From JAPOXR01 sp965199765 (lineage in GTDB: Bacteria > Pseudomonadota > Alphaproteobacteria > Rhodobacterales > Rhodobacteraceae), in NCBI GenBank assembly GCA_965199765.1, contig CBDATC010000001.1, forward strand, positions 186,001 through 250,000: a stretch of DNA of 64,000 nucleotides. The letters run 5' to 3'. Within the stretch, counting starts at the first letter, position 1; the number at the start of each line of letters is the position of its first letter. Below the pieces are notes generated by a model. It did not search any database. It had not been told where the DNA came from and saw only the letters and a list, made by a program, of their open reading frames with translations. Both the position numbers and the translations under genes were made by a program. Shown here piece by piece: positions 44,318-52,871 of this stretch.

Positions 44318-45427
44318 GTGATCAGCGAAGATGCCAAACTTGACTATGATGATGTTTTGATTGTGCCGGGTCCCAGCCCGGTCGCAAGTCGTAAAGAGGT
44401 CGATCTCTTGATCTCCGCAGAATTCGAAGGCCGAGCGCATTCGTTCCACGGCGTGCCCCTCATGGCTGCGAATATGGACGGTGTGGGCACCATTGCGATG
44501 GCCGATGCGCTAAGAGACCACAGCATCTTCACTTGTCTCACCAAATTCTACAATCCCGACGAACTGGTTCAATTCTTCAAGGCCAATCGGGATCGAGCCG
44601 ACTACACAGCATTAACCATCGGGATCAGCGAGAGCGATTGGACTGGCATTCTCGAAACCGCAAGCCAGCTCGCAACAGACCTTGCCTATGTGTGTTTGGA
44701 TGTCGCCAACGGATACACAGATCGGTTTGCCACATGCGTACGACGGTTCAGGGACCGCTTTCCTGAAACCGTACTGATAGCCGGAAATGTTGTGACACCG
44801 GACCACACAGCGAAATTGATCAATGCTGGAGCCGATATTGTTAAGATCGGAATCGGAGGCGGAAGTGTCTGTGAAACCCGTCTCAAGACCGGTGTCGGCT
44901 ATCCACAGTTCTCAGCGGTCGTGGAATGCGCAAAACAAGCGCACGCTTTGAATCGACGCATCGTCGCAGATGGAGGTTGCACCACGCCCGGCGATGTCGC
45001 GAAAGCGCTGGCTGCCGGTGCGGATTTTGTGATGCTGGGCGGCATGTTCGCGGGCCACTCCGAGGGTGGCGGAAAGATTGTTAACCGATTCTTTCAACAA
45101 GGCTTGGAAGTGACCGAAACCGGTGAGCCGGTCATCGAAAAAAAACAGTTCGTCGAATTTTACGGCATGAGCTCAAAAACCGCCAACGAGAAGCATTTCG
45201 GCGGTCTAAAAAATTACCGATCCAGTGAAGGACGCACTGTTCTGCTGCCCTTCAGACCCTCGCTGTCTGAAACCATCCTTGACCTGCTTGGCGGTTTGCG
45301 CAGCGCCTGCAGCTATGTTGGAGCGAAAAGCTTAGCCGAACTTCCAAACAGGGCGCGATTCGTCCGCTGCGGCAATACACATAACCGTGTTTTCGAGTCG
45401 ATTTCTGGCAGCGGGCAATTTAATTAG
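44318..45427 (+). CDS. guaC: GMP reductase
   Basis: About 369 residues of the IMPDH/GMPR fold; converts GMP to IMP with NADPH. It has DVLIVPGPSPVASR, PLMAANMDGVGT, the nucleotide site GADIVKIGIGG and the catalytic Cys in GSVCETRLKTGVGYPQ (about residue 187), then DGGCTTPGDVAKALAAG and FYGMSS. There is no CBS domain, which together with the catalytic-loop pattern favours GuaC over IMPDH. The usual Pro before GSVC is Gly. A tail of about 15 residues (NTHNRVFESIS end) is longer than usual. Start is GTG with GAAGGGA upstream. It runs against the ribosomal cluster. Confidence 0.93.
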   Translation: MISEDAKLDYDDVLIVPGPSPVASRKEVDLLISAEFEGRAHSFHGVPLMAANMDGVGTIAMADALRDHSIFTCLTKFYNPDELVQFFKANRDRADYTALTIGISESDWTGILETASQLATDLAYVCLDVANGYTDRFATCVRRFRDRFPETVLIAGNVVTPDHTAKLINAGADIVKIGIGGGSVCETRLKTGVGYPQFSAVVECAKQAHALNRRIVADGGCTTPGDVAKALAAGADFVMLGGMFAGHSEGGGKIVNRFFQQGLEVTETGEPVIEKKQFVEFYGMSSKTANEKHFGGLKNYRSSEGRTVLLPFRPSLSETILDLLGGLRSACSYVGAKSLAELPNRARFVRCGNTHNRVFESISGSGQFN

Positions 45428-45664
45428 CATCGATGCTCATGGGGCCTTGGTCGATGCCGCCGTCGCTCGTTGCCCCGCGCAAAGCTCGCTGACAATCCTC
45501 CGTCTCGTTCCGAGATACGGGCGGTGAATCGGCAATTGATTCTGCGATCCGGGTGCAAATAAGCTCTTCAGACTCCCGATTGTTACCCAAGGATTGATGA
45601 TACAAACGGCGGGGTCTGAACGGCTCCTGATCTGCCCGTATGCATGCGGGGATTGATTTCTGAC

Positions 45665-46321
45665 TTACTGCGGCAGCACCGACTGAATAAGATCGAAAAG
45701 CGATTTTGCAACCTCATCCGGTCCACCTGAGCATTGCAGTTGGTTAAGCAATCCGGCACGGTAGTAGTAGCCTGTCAGCGGAGATGTCTTGCGATAATAC
45801 TCAAGCAGCCGTGTCCGCAAAGCCTCTTCCGTATCGTCAGCCCGCTGTCGAAGATTCGTGCTGCCACAAATGTCGCAAACGCCTGGCTGCGAAGGCGGAT
45901 TCGTCTTCATATGGAAAACAGCTCCACAATCCGCACAGGAAATTCGACCGGTGATGCGCTCTACCAATTCATCCGGATTGACCACGAGTTCGATCACCGC
46001 CGAAAGTTCTGTTCCGGCTTCTTCAAGCAGCCGTTCAAGCGCGTCGGCTTGAATCAGGGTGCGCGGAAACCCATCAAACACAAATCCGCCACGCCGGTCT
46101 CCGGCTAACCGTTCAGCAATGAGCGCATTAACGATTTCATCGGTAACCAACTCACCGGACTTCATGATTTCTGCGACTCGATTACCAAGTTCGCTGCCGG
46201 ACCGCGCTGACTGGCGCAGCATATCTCCGGTCGATAGCTGAATCATTTCGCGTTCTTGAACCAGCCTAGTCGCTTGCGTTCCCTTACCCGCGCCGGGTGG
46301 GCCAAGAAGAATTAAGTTCAT
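45665..46321 (-). CDS. adk: Adenylate kinase
   Basis: A 218-residue kinase: LLGPPGAGKGTQATRL (P-loop), GDMLRQSARSGSELG, and DGFPRTLIQADALE. The lid carries four Cys, CADC and CDIC, around residues 128 and 148, so it binds zinc. Located after secY with a four-base overlap. It would be followed by rpsM in most relatives; here the insertion of about 2.9 kb intervenes. Confidence 0.98.
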   Translation of the reverse strand: MNLILLGPPGAGKGTQATRLVQEREMIQLSTGDMLRQSARSGSELGNRVAEIMKSGELVTDEIVNALIAERLAGDRRGGFVFDGFPRTLIQADALERLLEEAGTELSAVIELVVNPDELVERITGRISCADCGAVFHMKTNPPSQPGVCDICGSTNLRQRADDTEEALRTRLLEYYRKTSPLTGYYYRAGLLNQLQCSGGPDEVAKSLFDLIQSVLPQ

Positions 46322-47673
46322 CGGCTACGGCCCCGGTTCTTTTTCCTGCGCCGCCCACGCAGTTGCGATCGTTCAATCAACCCCTCATATTGGTGTGCCA
46401 ACAAGTGGGACTGAACCTGGCTGATTGTGTCCATGGTCACCGACACCACAATCAAGACCGATGTCCCGCCGAAATAGAATGGTATGGCAAGCTCTGCCCG
46501 GAGAATCTCCGGCAAGAGACAGACCGCTGCCAGATAGCCCGAACCCAAAACCAAAATTCGGTTGACGACGTAATCCAAATACTCGGCCGTCCGCGGTCCT
46601 GGACGAATGCCTGGAATGAACCCGTTCTGATTCTTTAGATTATCGGCAACATCCTCGGTCTTGAATGACACATTGGCAGTATAAAAATACGCGAAAAAAA
46701 TGATCATAGCGGCAAAGAACAGCAGATACAGCGGCTGACCTGGTCCGAAATAGGCGAGGACCGTCGACATGAACGGACTAGTGCTGTTTCCCGAAAATGT
46801 CGAAATTGTCGTTGGCAGCAGCAGCAGCGATGACGCGAAGATCGGAGGAATGACACCGGACGGATTGATCTTGAGAGGCAAGTGCGAAGATCCGCCGTCA
46901 TACACCTTCATGCCGACTTGCCGACGCGGGTACTGAATGTGGATTTTTCGCAAAGAGCGTTCCATATAGACTACAAAACCAATCACCACGATGACCATCA
47001 CAATCACACCAACAACAACAGCCGCTGACAAAGTGCCCGTGCGGCCTTGACTGAAGAATTGTGCCATCGCAGCTGGAATCTCGGCGATGATGCCGGTGAA
47101 GATGATCAGCGAAATCCCGTTTCCGATGCCGCGAGCGGTGATCTGCTCGCCCAGCCACATGAGAAACATCGTGCCGCCGACCAAGGTAACGACACAGGCA
47201 ATGCGGAAAAACCAACCCGGATCCAAAGCTAATCCGCCGGCTTCCAAACTCACCGCCAAACCGTAGGCCTGGAACGTCGCCAGAAACACCGTGCCATACC
47301 GCGTATACTGGTTAATTTTTTTGCGGCCCTGCGCTCCTTCCTTCTTCAGTTGCTGAAGTTGCGGAACCATCGCCACCAAAAGCTGGACGATAATCGATGC
47401 CGAAATGTAGGGCATGATTCCCAGCGCAAACACGCCCATGCGTCCGATTGCGCCGCCGGTGAACATATTCAGCATGCCGCCAAGTCCGGTCGACGCGGCA
47501 TCCACGAATTCGCGCAGGGCAATTGTGTCTATGCCCGGGACCGGAATGAATGTGCCGATCCGATAAACGATCAGCAAGCCTAAAGCGAAAAAAATCCGCC
47601 GGCGAAGTTCGGTTGCTTTGCCGAACGCGCTCCAGCTCAGATTTGACGCCATCTGTTCAGCGGCAGATACCAT
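46318..47673 (-). CDS. secY: Protein translocase subunit SecY
   Basis: A 451-residue ten-helix channel protein. It has the plug region VDAASTGLGGMLNMFTGGA, GIMPYISASIIVQLL, and a basic C-terminal tail RSQLRGRRRKKNRG. Length and helix count fit the general secretion channel that works with SecE and SecG. Between rplO (44 bases away) and adk. Confidence 0.98.
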   Translation of the reverse strand: MVSAAEQMASNLSWSAFGKATELRRRIFFALGLLIVYRIGTFIPVPGIDTIALREFVDAASTGLGGMLNMFTGGAIGRMGVFALGIMPYISASIIVQLLVAMVPQLQQLKKEGAQGRKKINQYTRYGTVFLATFQAYGLAVSLEAGGLALDPGWFFRIACVVTLVGGTMFLMWLGEQITARGIGNGISLIIFTGIIAEIPAAMAQFFSQGRTGTLSAAVVVGVIVMVIVVIGFVVYMERSLRKIHIQYPRRQVGMKVYDGGSSHLPLKINPSGVIPPIFASSLLLLPTTISTFSGNSTSPFMSTVLAYFGPGQPLYLLFFAAMIIFFAYFYTANVSFKTEDVADNLKNQNGFIPGIRPGPRTAEYLDYVVNRILVLGSGYLAAVCLLPEILRAELAIPFYFGGTSVLIVVSVTMDTISQVQSHLLAHQYEGLIERSQLRGRRRKKNRGRSR

Positions 47674-47717
47674 GAACTATCTCCTGAGTACAGCGCCGTC
47701 TCCGGGCCGTTACTTGT

Positions 47718-48221
47718 TTAGTTAGGCTGCCCATCTCCCTTAGGCAAGTCCGCAGCTGCGTTGTCCTTCGCAAAGGATATCGTTCCACCAAGGGCCTCAA
47801 TGCGGGCGGCAGCGGGTTTTGATGCGCCTGTCACCACAATCTCCGCCTTCGATGAAAACTCTCCAACGCCCAGAATGCGGACACCATCGAACAGTCGCTT
47901 CACCAGTCCGCTCTCCACCAGAACCGCCTCGGTGATCGGCTGTGCCGCATCAATCCGGCCCGCCTCAATGAAATCCTGCAATTTTCCAAGATTCACAACG
48001 GCATGCCGCTTCCCATTTGGATTATGAAACCCGCGTTTTGGAAGGCGCTGATAGATCGGCATTTGCCCGCCTTCGAACCCTCCGATGGCCGCTCCTGAAC
48101 GAGACTTCTGGCCTTTTGCACCGCGCCCGGCGGTTTTTCCTGTGCCGGACCCCGGGCCTCGCCCCACTCGCTTTCGCCTGTGAACGGCACCTTGAACATC
48201 CTTCAATTCATGGAGTTTCAT
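47718..48221 (-). CDS. rplO: 50S ribosomal protein L15
   Basis: About 167 residues. MKLHELKDVQGAVHRRKRVG, the Gly-rich RGPGSGTGKTAGRG and QKSRSG are typical, and the C-terminal domain has VLVESGLVKRLFDGVRILG. ATG 48221 is preceded by a GTG in frame (48224). Assembled late in the 50S. Confidence 0.97.
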   Translation of the reverse strand: MKLHELKDVQGAVHRRKRVGRGPGSGTGKTAGRGAKGQKSRSGAAIGGFEGGQMPIYQRLPKRGFHNPNGKRHAVVNLGKLQDFIEAGRIDAAQPITEAVLVESGLVKRLFDGVRILGVGEFSSKAEIVVTGASKPAAARIEALGGTISFAKDNAAADLPKGDGQPN

Positions 48222-48241
48222 CACATATGCACTTTCAGTGA

Positions 48242-48439
48242 TCAGCAGCTCTCGCCGCGTTCTTCGATAATTTTCACCATATGCGGAATCTTCCGCACCA
48301 TGCCGCGGATCGCCGGCGTGTCTTCCAATTCGCGCGTTCGGTGCATCCGGCCAAGGCCCAATCCGCGCAGAATCCGCCGCTGTTTTTCAGGCCGGCGGAT
48401 TGGCGAACCAATCTGTTTGACGATAATCGTTTGTCCCAT
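48242..48439 (-). CDS. rpmD: 50S ribosomal protein L30
   Basis: A 65-residue L30. It reads IIVKQIGSPIRRPEKQRRIL, GLGRMHRTRELEDTPAIRGMV, which is diagnostic for the bacterial short form. Between rpsE and rplO. Confidence 0.97.
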   Translation of the reverse strand: MGQTIIVKQIGSPIRRPEKQRRILRGLGLGRMHRTRELEDTPAIRGMVRKIPHMVKIIEERGESC

Positions 48440-48454
48440 TTCTTATACCTCGCG

Positions 48455-48997
48455 TCATGCCGCTTCGGATACTGGCCGGCGCAAAATTTCGGAAACTTTT
48501 TTTCCGCGTCTTTGTGCGACCAACCTTGGACTCGACACATTGTTCAAGGCATTCAAAGTGGCGCGAATCATATTGCAGGCATTCTGTGATCCGAGTGACT
48601 TAGCAACGACATCTTGGACGCCAAGCATTTCAAACACCGCTCGGATCGGGCCGCCCGCAATGATGCCCGTTCCCGGCGGGGCTGTGCGCAATATGACTTT
48701 TCCGGCTCCGTGTCGACCTTCCACATCATGATGCAGAGTGCGGGCTTCACGCAAAGGAACACGAAACAGATTGCGCTTCGCCTTTTCTGTGGCCTTGCGG
48801 ATGGCCTCTGGAACCTCCTTCGCCTTGCCTTTACCGAAACCGACCCTTCCTTTCTGGTCGCCGACAACCACCAAAGCCGAAAAGCCGAACCGCTTGCCGC
48901 CTTTGACCGTCTTCGAAACACGGTTGATCGTCACCAGTTTGTCAACGAACTCGGAGGGCTCCGACCTTGCGCCCCGACGATTTTCCGATCTTGCCAT
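48455..48997 (-). CDS. rpsE: 30S ribosomal protein S5
   Basis: A 180-residue S5 involved in decoding accuracy and mRNA unwinding. FVDKLVTINRVSKTVKGG opens the double-stranded-RNA domain, followed by VVVGDQKGRVGFGKGKA and TAPPGTGIIAGGPIRAVFE. An Arg-rich tail is present. Between rplR and rpmD. Confidence 0.98.
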   Translation of the reverse strand: MARSENRRGARSEPSEFVDKLVTINRVSKTVKGGKRFGFSALVVVGDQKGRVGFGKGKAKEVPEAIRKATEKAKRNLFRVPLREARTLHHDVEGRHGAGKVILRTAPPGTGIIAGGPIRAVFEMLGVQDVVAKSLGSQNACNMIRATLNALNNVSSPRLVAQRRGKKVSEILRRPVSEAA

Positions 48998-49008
48998 CTT
49001 CGTGCCTC

Positions 49009-49368
49009 CTAAAAATTCAGTCCGCCAGCCCGGGCCGCTTCGGCCAATGCCTTAACCCGTCCGTGATAACGGTAACCGCCGCGGTCGAGATAACACTCCC
49101 GAATCCCTGCCTCGGCAGCCCGTTTTGCTATCCATTGACCAACCGTCTTGGCGGCGTCTCTGGTGTTCCCGCGCTTGATTTCAAGTACCGGTTCAAGCGA
49201 CGAGGCTGATGCTACTGTATGACCGCCGCGGTCATCGATCAGCTGCGCCGAAATGTTGCGGTTTGACCGATGCACCGAAAGTCTGACCCGTTCATCGGCG
49301 CATTGCCGCAAACGATACCGAACACGCATTTGTCGCTTCTTGAATAGTTTCTCTCTTTTGCTCGTCAT
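49009..49368 (-). CDS. rplR: 50S ribosomal protein L18
   Basis: A 119-residue L18 that binds 5S rRNA. The basic KREKLFKKRQMRVRYRLRQ leads to LSVHRSNRNISAQLIDD and RGGYRYHGRVKALAEAARAGGL at the end. Conserved length and order between rplF and rpsE. Confidence 0.97.
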   Translation of the reverse strand: MTSKREKLFKKRQMRVRYRLRQCADERVRLSVHRSNRNISAQLIDDRGGHTVASASSLEPVLEIKRGNTRDAAKTVGQWIAKRAAEAGIRECYLDRGGYRYHGRVKALAEAARAGGLNF

Positions 49369-49376
49369 ATCTGCGC

Positions 49377-49916
49377 CTACTTCTTCTTGCCGACTTTGCG
49401 CTGGACGACTTCATCCGCGTAGCGGATGCCCTTGCCCTTATAGGGTTCCGGCGGCCTGACGCTGCGAATTTCCGCTGCAAGCTGACCCACCTTCTGCTTA
49501 TCGCCGCCTTCGATCACAATCCGCGTCTGCGACGGAAGCGTCACCGTCAATCCGTCCCGCGGCTCGAAAACAACTTGATGGCTCAATCCTACTGTCAGTG
49601 TCAGAGCTTGATCTGCTGCACGCATTTGGGCTCTATATCCAATACCGGTTATTACCAGTTCTTTGCGAAATCCATTAACAACGCCTTCGACGCAATTCGC
49701 AACCATTGTTCTTGACAAGCCCCAAAGCTGCCTGGCGCGTTTCGAGTTTCGGCGCGGAACCAGCGTGATTTTCTGACCATCCTGGGTAATCGAAACATCA
49801 TCGGCGGCCGTGTAAGACAGAACCCCCTTGGGACCCGTTACTTCAACGCGCTGACCCGAGACCACACCCGAAATACCGCTTGGAAGTTCAACCGGACTCA
49901 TTCCTATGCGTGACAT
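49377..49916 (-). CDS. rplF: 50S ribosomal protein L6
   Basis: A 179-residue L6. It shows MSRIGMSPVELPSGI, LWGLSRTMVANCVEGVVNGF and the C-terminal signature PPEPYKGKGIRYADE. Stabilises the sarcin-ricin loop region. Between rpsH and rplR, with eight bases to rplR. Confidence 0.98.
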   Translation of the reverse strand: MSRIGMSPVELPSGISGVVSGQRVEVTGPKGVLSYTAADDVSITQDGQKITLVPRRNSKRARQLWGLSRTMVANCVEGVVNGFRKELVITGIGYRAQMRAADQALTLTVGLSHQVVFEPRDGLTVTLPSQTRIVIEGGDKQKVGQLAAEIRSVRPPEPYKGKGIRYADEVVQRKVGKKK

Positions 49917-49925
49917 ACCGGTCTC

Positions 49926-50324
49926 CTAAAATACCGTGCAAAGAATTTCGCCGCCAACACTGGCATCGCGCGCGTCCGCGTCAGACATCACACCTTGCGG
50001 CGTCGAAAGTATAGCGACGCCGAGACCTTGGCGAACCGACGGAAGATTCCTTACCCCGGCATAAACCCGCCGTCCCGGCTTCGATATACGCTTCAGCTCG
50101 CGAATAGCCGGAATTCCGTCAAGATATTTCAGACCGATCTCAATCTCTGGATGCCCGTTCGGTGGTTCGAGAATCTCATAGCCGCGAATATATCCTTCAT
50201 TGGCGAGCACGTCGAGAACGCGGACTCTCAGTTTTGAAGCCGGCGCACGCGTTGTCGATTTTCCACGCGTCTGAGCGTTGCGGATGCGCGCCAGCATATC
50301 GCCGACCGGATCGCTGAATGACAT
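49926..50324 (-). CDS. rpsH: 30S ribosomal protein S8
   Basis: A 132-residue S8 binding helix 21 of 16S rRNA: DPVGDMLARIRNAQTRGK, SKPGRRVYAG and GVAILSTPQGVMSD. In E. coli it represses the spc operon by binding near rplE; no such site is claimed here. Between rpsN and rplF. Confidence 0.97.
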   Translation of the reverse strand: MSFSDPVGDMLARIRNAQTRGKSTTRAPASKLRVRVLDVLANEGYIRGYEILEPPNGHPEIEIGLKYLDGIPAIRELKRISKPGRRVYAGVRNLPSVRQGLGVAILSTPQGVMSDADARDASVGGEILCTVF

Positions 50325-50336
50325 CGTACCGCCCTC

Positions 50337-50642
50337 CTACCAGCTGGACTTAACCATTCCGGGAATTTGCCCGGAACCGCCGAGCTCCCGCAAAGCGATG
50401 CGAGAGATTTTGAGCTTTCTGTAGTAGCCTTTCGGACGGCCAGTAATCTGACAACGGTTGTGCAGCCTTGTCGGCGAGGAGTTGCGCGGCATTTTGGCAA
50501 GACGAAGCGTGACCTTGAACCGCTCTTCGATGCTTATGTCGCGATCAGCGATGATCGCCTTCATCGCTTCCCGTGCCTCTTTATGCTTTGCAACGAGTTT
50601 TTGCCGCTTGCGCTCGCGTTCAACCATTGATTTTTTGGCCAT
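50337..50642 (-). CDS. rpsN: 30S ribosomal protein S14
   Basis: A 101-residue S14 of the long, zinc-free type: MAKKSMVERERKRQKLVAKH and the C-terminal RCQITGRPKGYYRKLKISRIALRE. It overlaps the stop of rplE by one base. Zinc-ribbon CxxC pairs are absent, as is usual for proteobacteria. Confidence 0.97.
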   Translation of the reverse strand: MAKKSMVERERKRQKLVAKHKEAREAMKAIIADRDISIEERFKVTLRLAKMPRNSSPTRLHNRCQITGRPKGYYRKLKISRIALRELGGSGQIPGMVKSSW

Positions 50643-51211
50643 TACTGGACACCTCCGGTTTGTCTTATAAAGGGAAGCTTAAAGCCTTCCAGCAGGCTCT
50701 TCGCTTCTGCATCTGTTGCCGCTGACGTGCAGATCACAACATCAAGTCCTCTGACTTCATCAACGGAATCATAGTCGATTTCTGGAAACACAATATGCTC
50801 CTTGACACCCATCGCAAAATTTCCATGCCCGTCGAACGACTTTGGCGAAAGGCCGCGGAAATCCCGGATTCTGGGCATGGCGATGGTTACCAATCTGTCC
50901 AAAAAATCATACATGCGGCTTCCGCGCAGCGTGACCTTGGCTCCGATGGTCATTCCCTCGCGCAGACGGAAACCGGCAATGGATTTGCGCGCTCGAGTTG
51001 ATATTGCTTTCTGTCCAGCGATCAAAGTCAGTTCATCGACCGCGGACTTCGCCTTGCGGGAGTCTTTCACACCTTCACCGACACCCATATTCAACACGAT
51101 CTTCTCCAGCCTCGGGATCATCATTTCGTTGCGGTAGCCGAACTCGTCCTTCAGCTCCTTGCGAATGATGTCCTGATAGGCTTGTTTCAACCGCGACGTG
51201 TACTCAGCCAT
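50642..51211 (-). CDS. rplE: 50S ribosomal protein L5
   Basis: About 189 residues; binds 5S rRNA in the central protuberance. MIPRLEKIVLNMGVGEGV, GQKAISTRARKSIAGFRLREG and IDYDSVDEVRGLDV are typical. ATG 51211 overlaps the rplX end by eight bases; a TTG three bases earlier is in frame. Confidence 0.98.
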   Translation of the reverse strand: MAEYTSRLKQAYQDIIRKELKDEFGYRNEMMIPRLEKIVLNMGVGEGVKDSRKAKSAVDELTLIAGQKAISTRARKSIAGFRLREGMTIGAKVTLRGSRMYDFLDRLVTIAMPRIRDFRGLSPKSFDGHGNFAMGVKEHIVFPEIDYDSVDEVRGLDVVICTSAATDAEAKSLLEGFKLPFIRQTGGVQ

Positions 51212-51527
51212 CAATCACACTCCCAGAATGCTTGGCAAATCGCACTTTCTTTCCATTTTCAACACGGAAACCCACCCTTGTTCCGACGTTGTTTTGCGGG
51301 TCCATCAGCATCAGATTCGACAAATCCATCGGGGCTTCCTTTGCAATCTTTCCACTTTGCTGTCCGGAAGTGGTATTCTGCTTCTGGTGCACTGTGGCGA
51401 TATTGAGCCCGCTGACAACGGCGCGTCCGCGCTGACGATCCACGCTCGAAATGGTGCCGGTGGATCCCTTTTCCCGACCTGAGATGACAATCACTCGATC
51501 GCCTGTCTTCAATTTTGCTGCCATCAC
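51204..51527 (-). CDS. rplX: 50S ribosomal protein L24
   Basis: A 107-residue KOW-domain protein: LKTGDRVIVISGREKGSTG and RVGFRVENGKKVRF. It initiates 50S assembly. Overlaps rplN by four bases (ATGA). Confidence 0.97.
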   Translation of the reverse strand: MMAAKLKTGDRVIVISGREKGSTGTISSVDRQRGRAVVSGLNIATVHQKQNTTSGQQSGKIAKEAPMDLSNLMLMDPQNNVGTRVGFRVENGKKVRFAKHSGSVIDG

Positions 51528-51892
51528 AAAACCTCCGGCGCCAGCGAGATGATCTTCATAAATCGTTTCCCACGCAGTTCGCGAACGACCGGTCCGAAGA
51601 TCCGTGTGCCGATCGGCTCATCATTATTGTTGAGTATAACCGCGGCGTTTCCATCGAATCGAATTGCCGTTCCGTCGCTTCTCCGCACTTCTTTGGCGGT
51701 GCGGACGATAACCGCGCGTCTGATGTCGCCCTTTTTGACCCGCCCGCGCGGGATGGCTTCCTTGACCGAAACGATAATCACATCGCCGACGGAAGCAAAA
51801 TTTCTTTTCGAGCCGCCAAGCACTTTGATGCACTGAATTTTCTTGGCGCCTGAATTGTCAGCGACATCCAGATTAGTCTGCATTTGGATCAT
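51524..51892 (-). CDS. rplN: 50S ribosomal protein L14
   Basis: A 122-residue L14: MIQMQTNLDVADNSGAKK, AIPRGRVKKGDIRRAVIV and TRIFGPVVRELR. Length is exactly that of the family. It overlaps rplX by four bases and lies 61 bases after rpsQ. Confidence 0.98.
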   Translation of the reverse strand: MIQMQTNLDVADNSGAKKIQCIKVLGGSKRNFASVGDVIIVSVKEAIPRGRVKKGDIRRAVIVRTAKEVRRSDGTAIRFDGNAAVILNNNDEPIGTRIFGPVVRELRGKRFMKIISLAPEVL

Positions 51893-51953
51893 TCGGATTC
51901 TCCTGACCTATGGGGACCAATCATCGCCCCAGGGTTTCGCTCGAACCGGAAGT

Positions 51954-52193
51954 TCAGACCGATTCTTCGGTCACAACCTCCCAGCATTTGGTTTTGGAAA
52001 TCGGAGCGCATTCGCGAATGCGCACGATATCACCGATCTTAAATGCATTCGCGGCATCATGCGCGGTGTATTTCTTTGATTTCCGCACAATTTTCATCAT
52101 CACCGGATGTCTGAAGCGACGTTCCACCAGAACCGTTACCGTTCGGTTATTTCGGTCGCTCACCACTCGTCCTGTCAACACTCTTTTCGGCAT
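51954..52193 (-). CDS. rpsQ: 30S ribosomal protein S17
   Basis: A 79-residue S17: MPKRVLTGRVVSDRNNRTV, RRFRHPVMMKIVRKSKKY and the IGDIVRIRECAPISKTK region. OB-fold protein binding 16S helix 11. Between rpmC and rplN. Confidence 0.97.
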   Translation of the reverse strand: MPKRVLTGRVVSDRNNRTVTVLVERRFRHPVMMKIVRKSKKYTAHDAANAFKIGDIVRIRECAPISKTKCWEVVTEESV

Positions 52194-52206
52194 AATTGCT
52201 TTCTCG

Positions 52207-52407
52207 TTAGTTGGACGGCTGCGCCGCCTTTTCGCCCATAACCGTCAGCACGCGGGCTGTATCCCGTCGCACTTCCCGGATGCGGGAGGTGTTGCGAAAT
52301 TCACTCTGCGCTCGTTGAAAGCGAAGATTGTACGATTCCTGCTTAAGGCGAAGAAGTTCTGTCCTCAGCTCGTCTGCGGTCTTTTCCCGCAATTCAGATG
52401 CATGCAT
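52207..52407 (-). CDS. rpmC: 50S ribosomal protein L29
   Basis: A 66-residue two-helix protein near the exit tunnel: LREKTADELRTELLRLKQE, then LRFQRAQSEFRNTSRIREVRRD. It offers the SRP and trigger factor docking site together with L23. Between rplP and rpsQ. Confidence 0.97.
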   Translation of the reverse strand: MHASELREKTADELRTELLRLKQESYNLRFQRAQSEFRNTSRIREVRRDTARVLTVMGEKAAQPSN

Positions 52408-52442
52408 GTTTCCAGTTTCCTTTGCAAACGGCCGCTAACCGA

Positions 52443-52856
52443 TTACCAATCTTCCCGCTCAACGACCCGGGTCTTCACCGGAAGCTTCATCGCCGCCAAC
52501 CGAAGCGCTTCTTGCGCCACCGGCCTCGAAACCCCGTCGATTTCAAACATGATGCGCCCGGGCTTAACCTTCGCAGCCCAGAATTCTGTTGAACCTTTGC
52601 CCTTTCCCATCCTGACTTCCGTTGGCTTCTTGGAAACCGGAACATCTGGAAAAATGCGGATCCATACCCGGCCCTGACGTTTCATCTGCCGAGTCATGGC
52701 CCGTCTCGCGGCTTCAATCTGCCGCGCCGTGATACGTTCGGGTTGCAGAGCTTTGAGACCAAAGGAGCCGAAATTCAGCGTAGAACCGCCCTTCGCCTCC
52801 CCATGAATCCGGCCTTTCTGCTGTTTACGGTATTTTGTCTTCTTCGGTTGCAGCAT
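52443..52856 (-). CDS. rplP: 50S ribosomal protein L16
   Basis: A 137-residue L16: MLQPKKTKYRKQQKGRIHG, RQIEAARRAMTRQMKRQG and RIFPDVPVSKKPTEVRMGKG. It organises the A-site finger region of 23S rRNA. Fourteen to fifteen bases after rpsC. Confidence 0.98.
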   Translation of the reverse strand: MLQPKKTKYRKQQKGRIHGEAKGGSTLNFGSFGLKALQPERITARQIEAARRAMTRQMKRQGRVWIRIFPDVPVSKKPTEVRMGKGKGSTEFWAAKVKPGRIMFEIDGVSRPVAQEALRLAAMKLPVKTRVVEREDW

Positions 52857-52871
52857 TGCCTTGACCCTGTC

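Noticed and set aside
51910..52677. A 255-codon plus-strand frame opposite rpsQ, rpmC and rplP
   Set aside because: It is antisense to genes with clear family signatures and reads no recognisable domain; GC-rich ribosomal genes often leave such open antisense frames.
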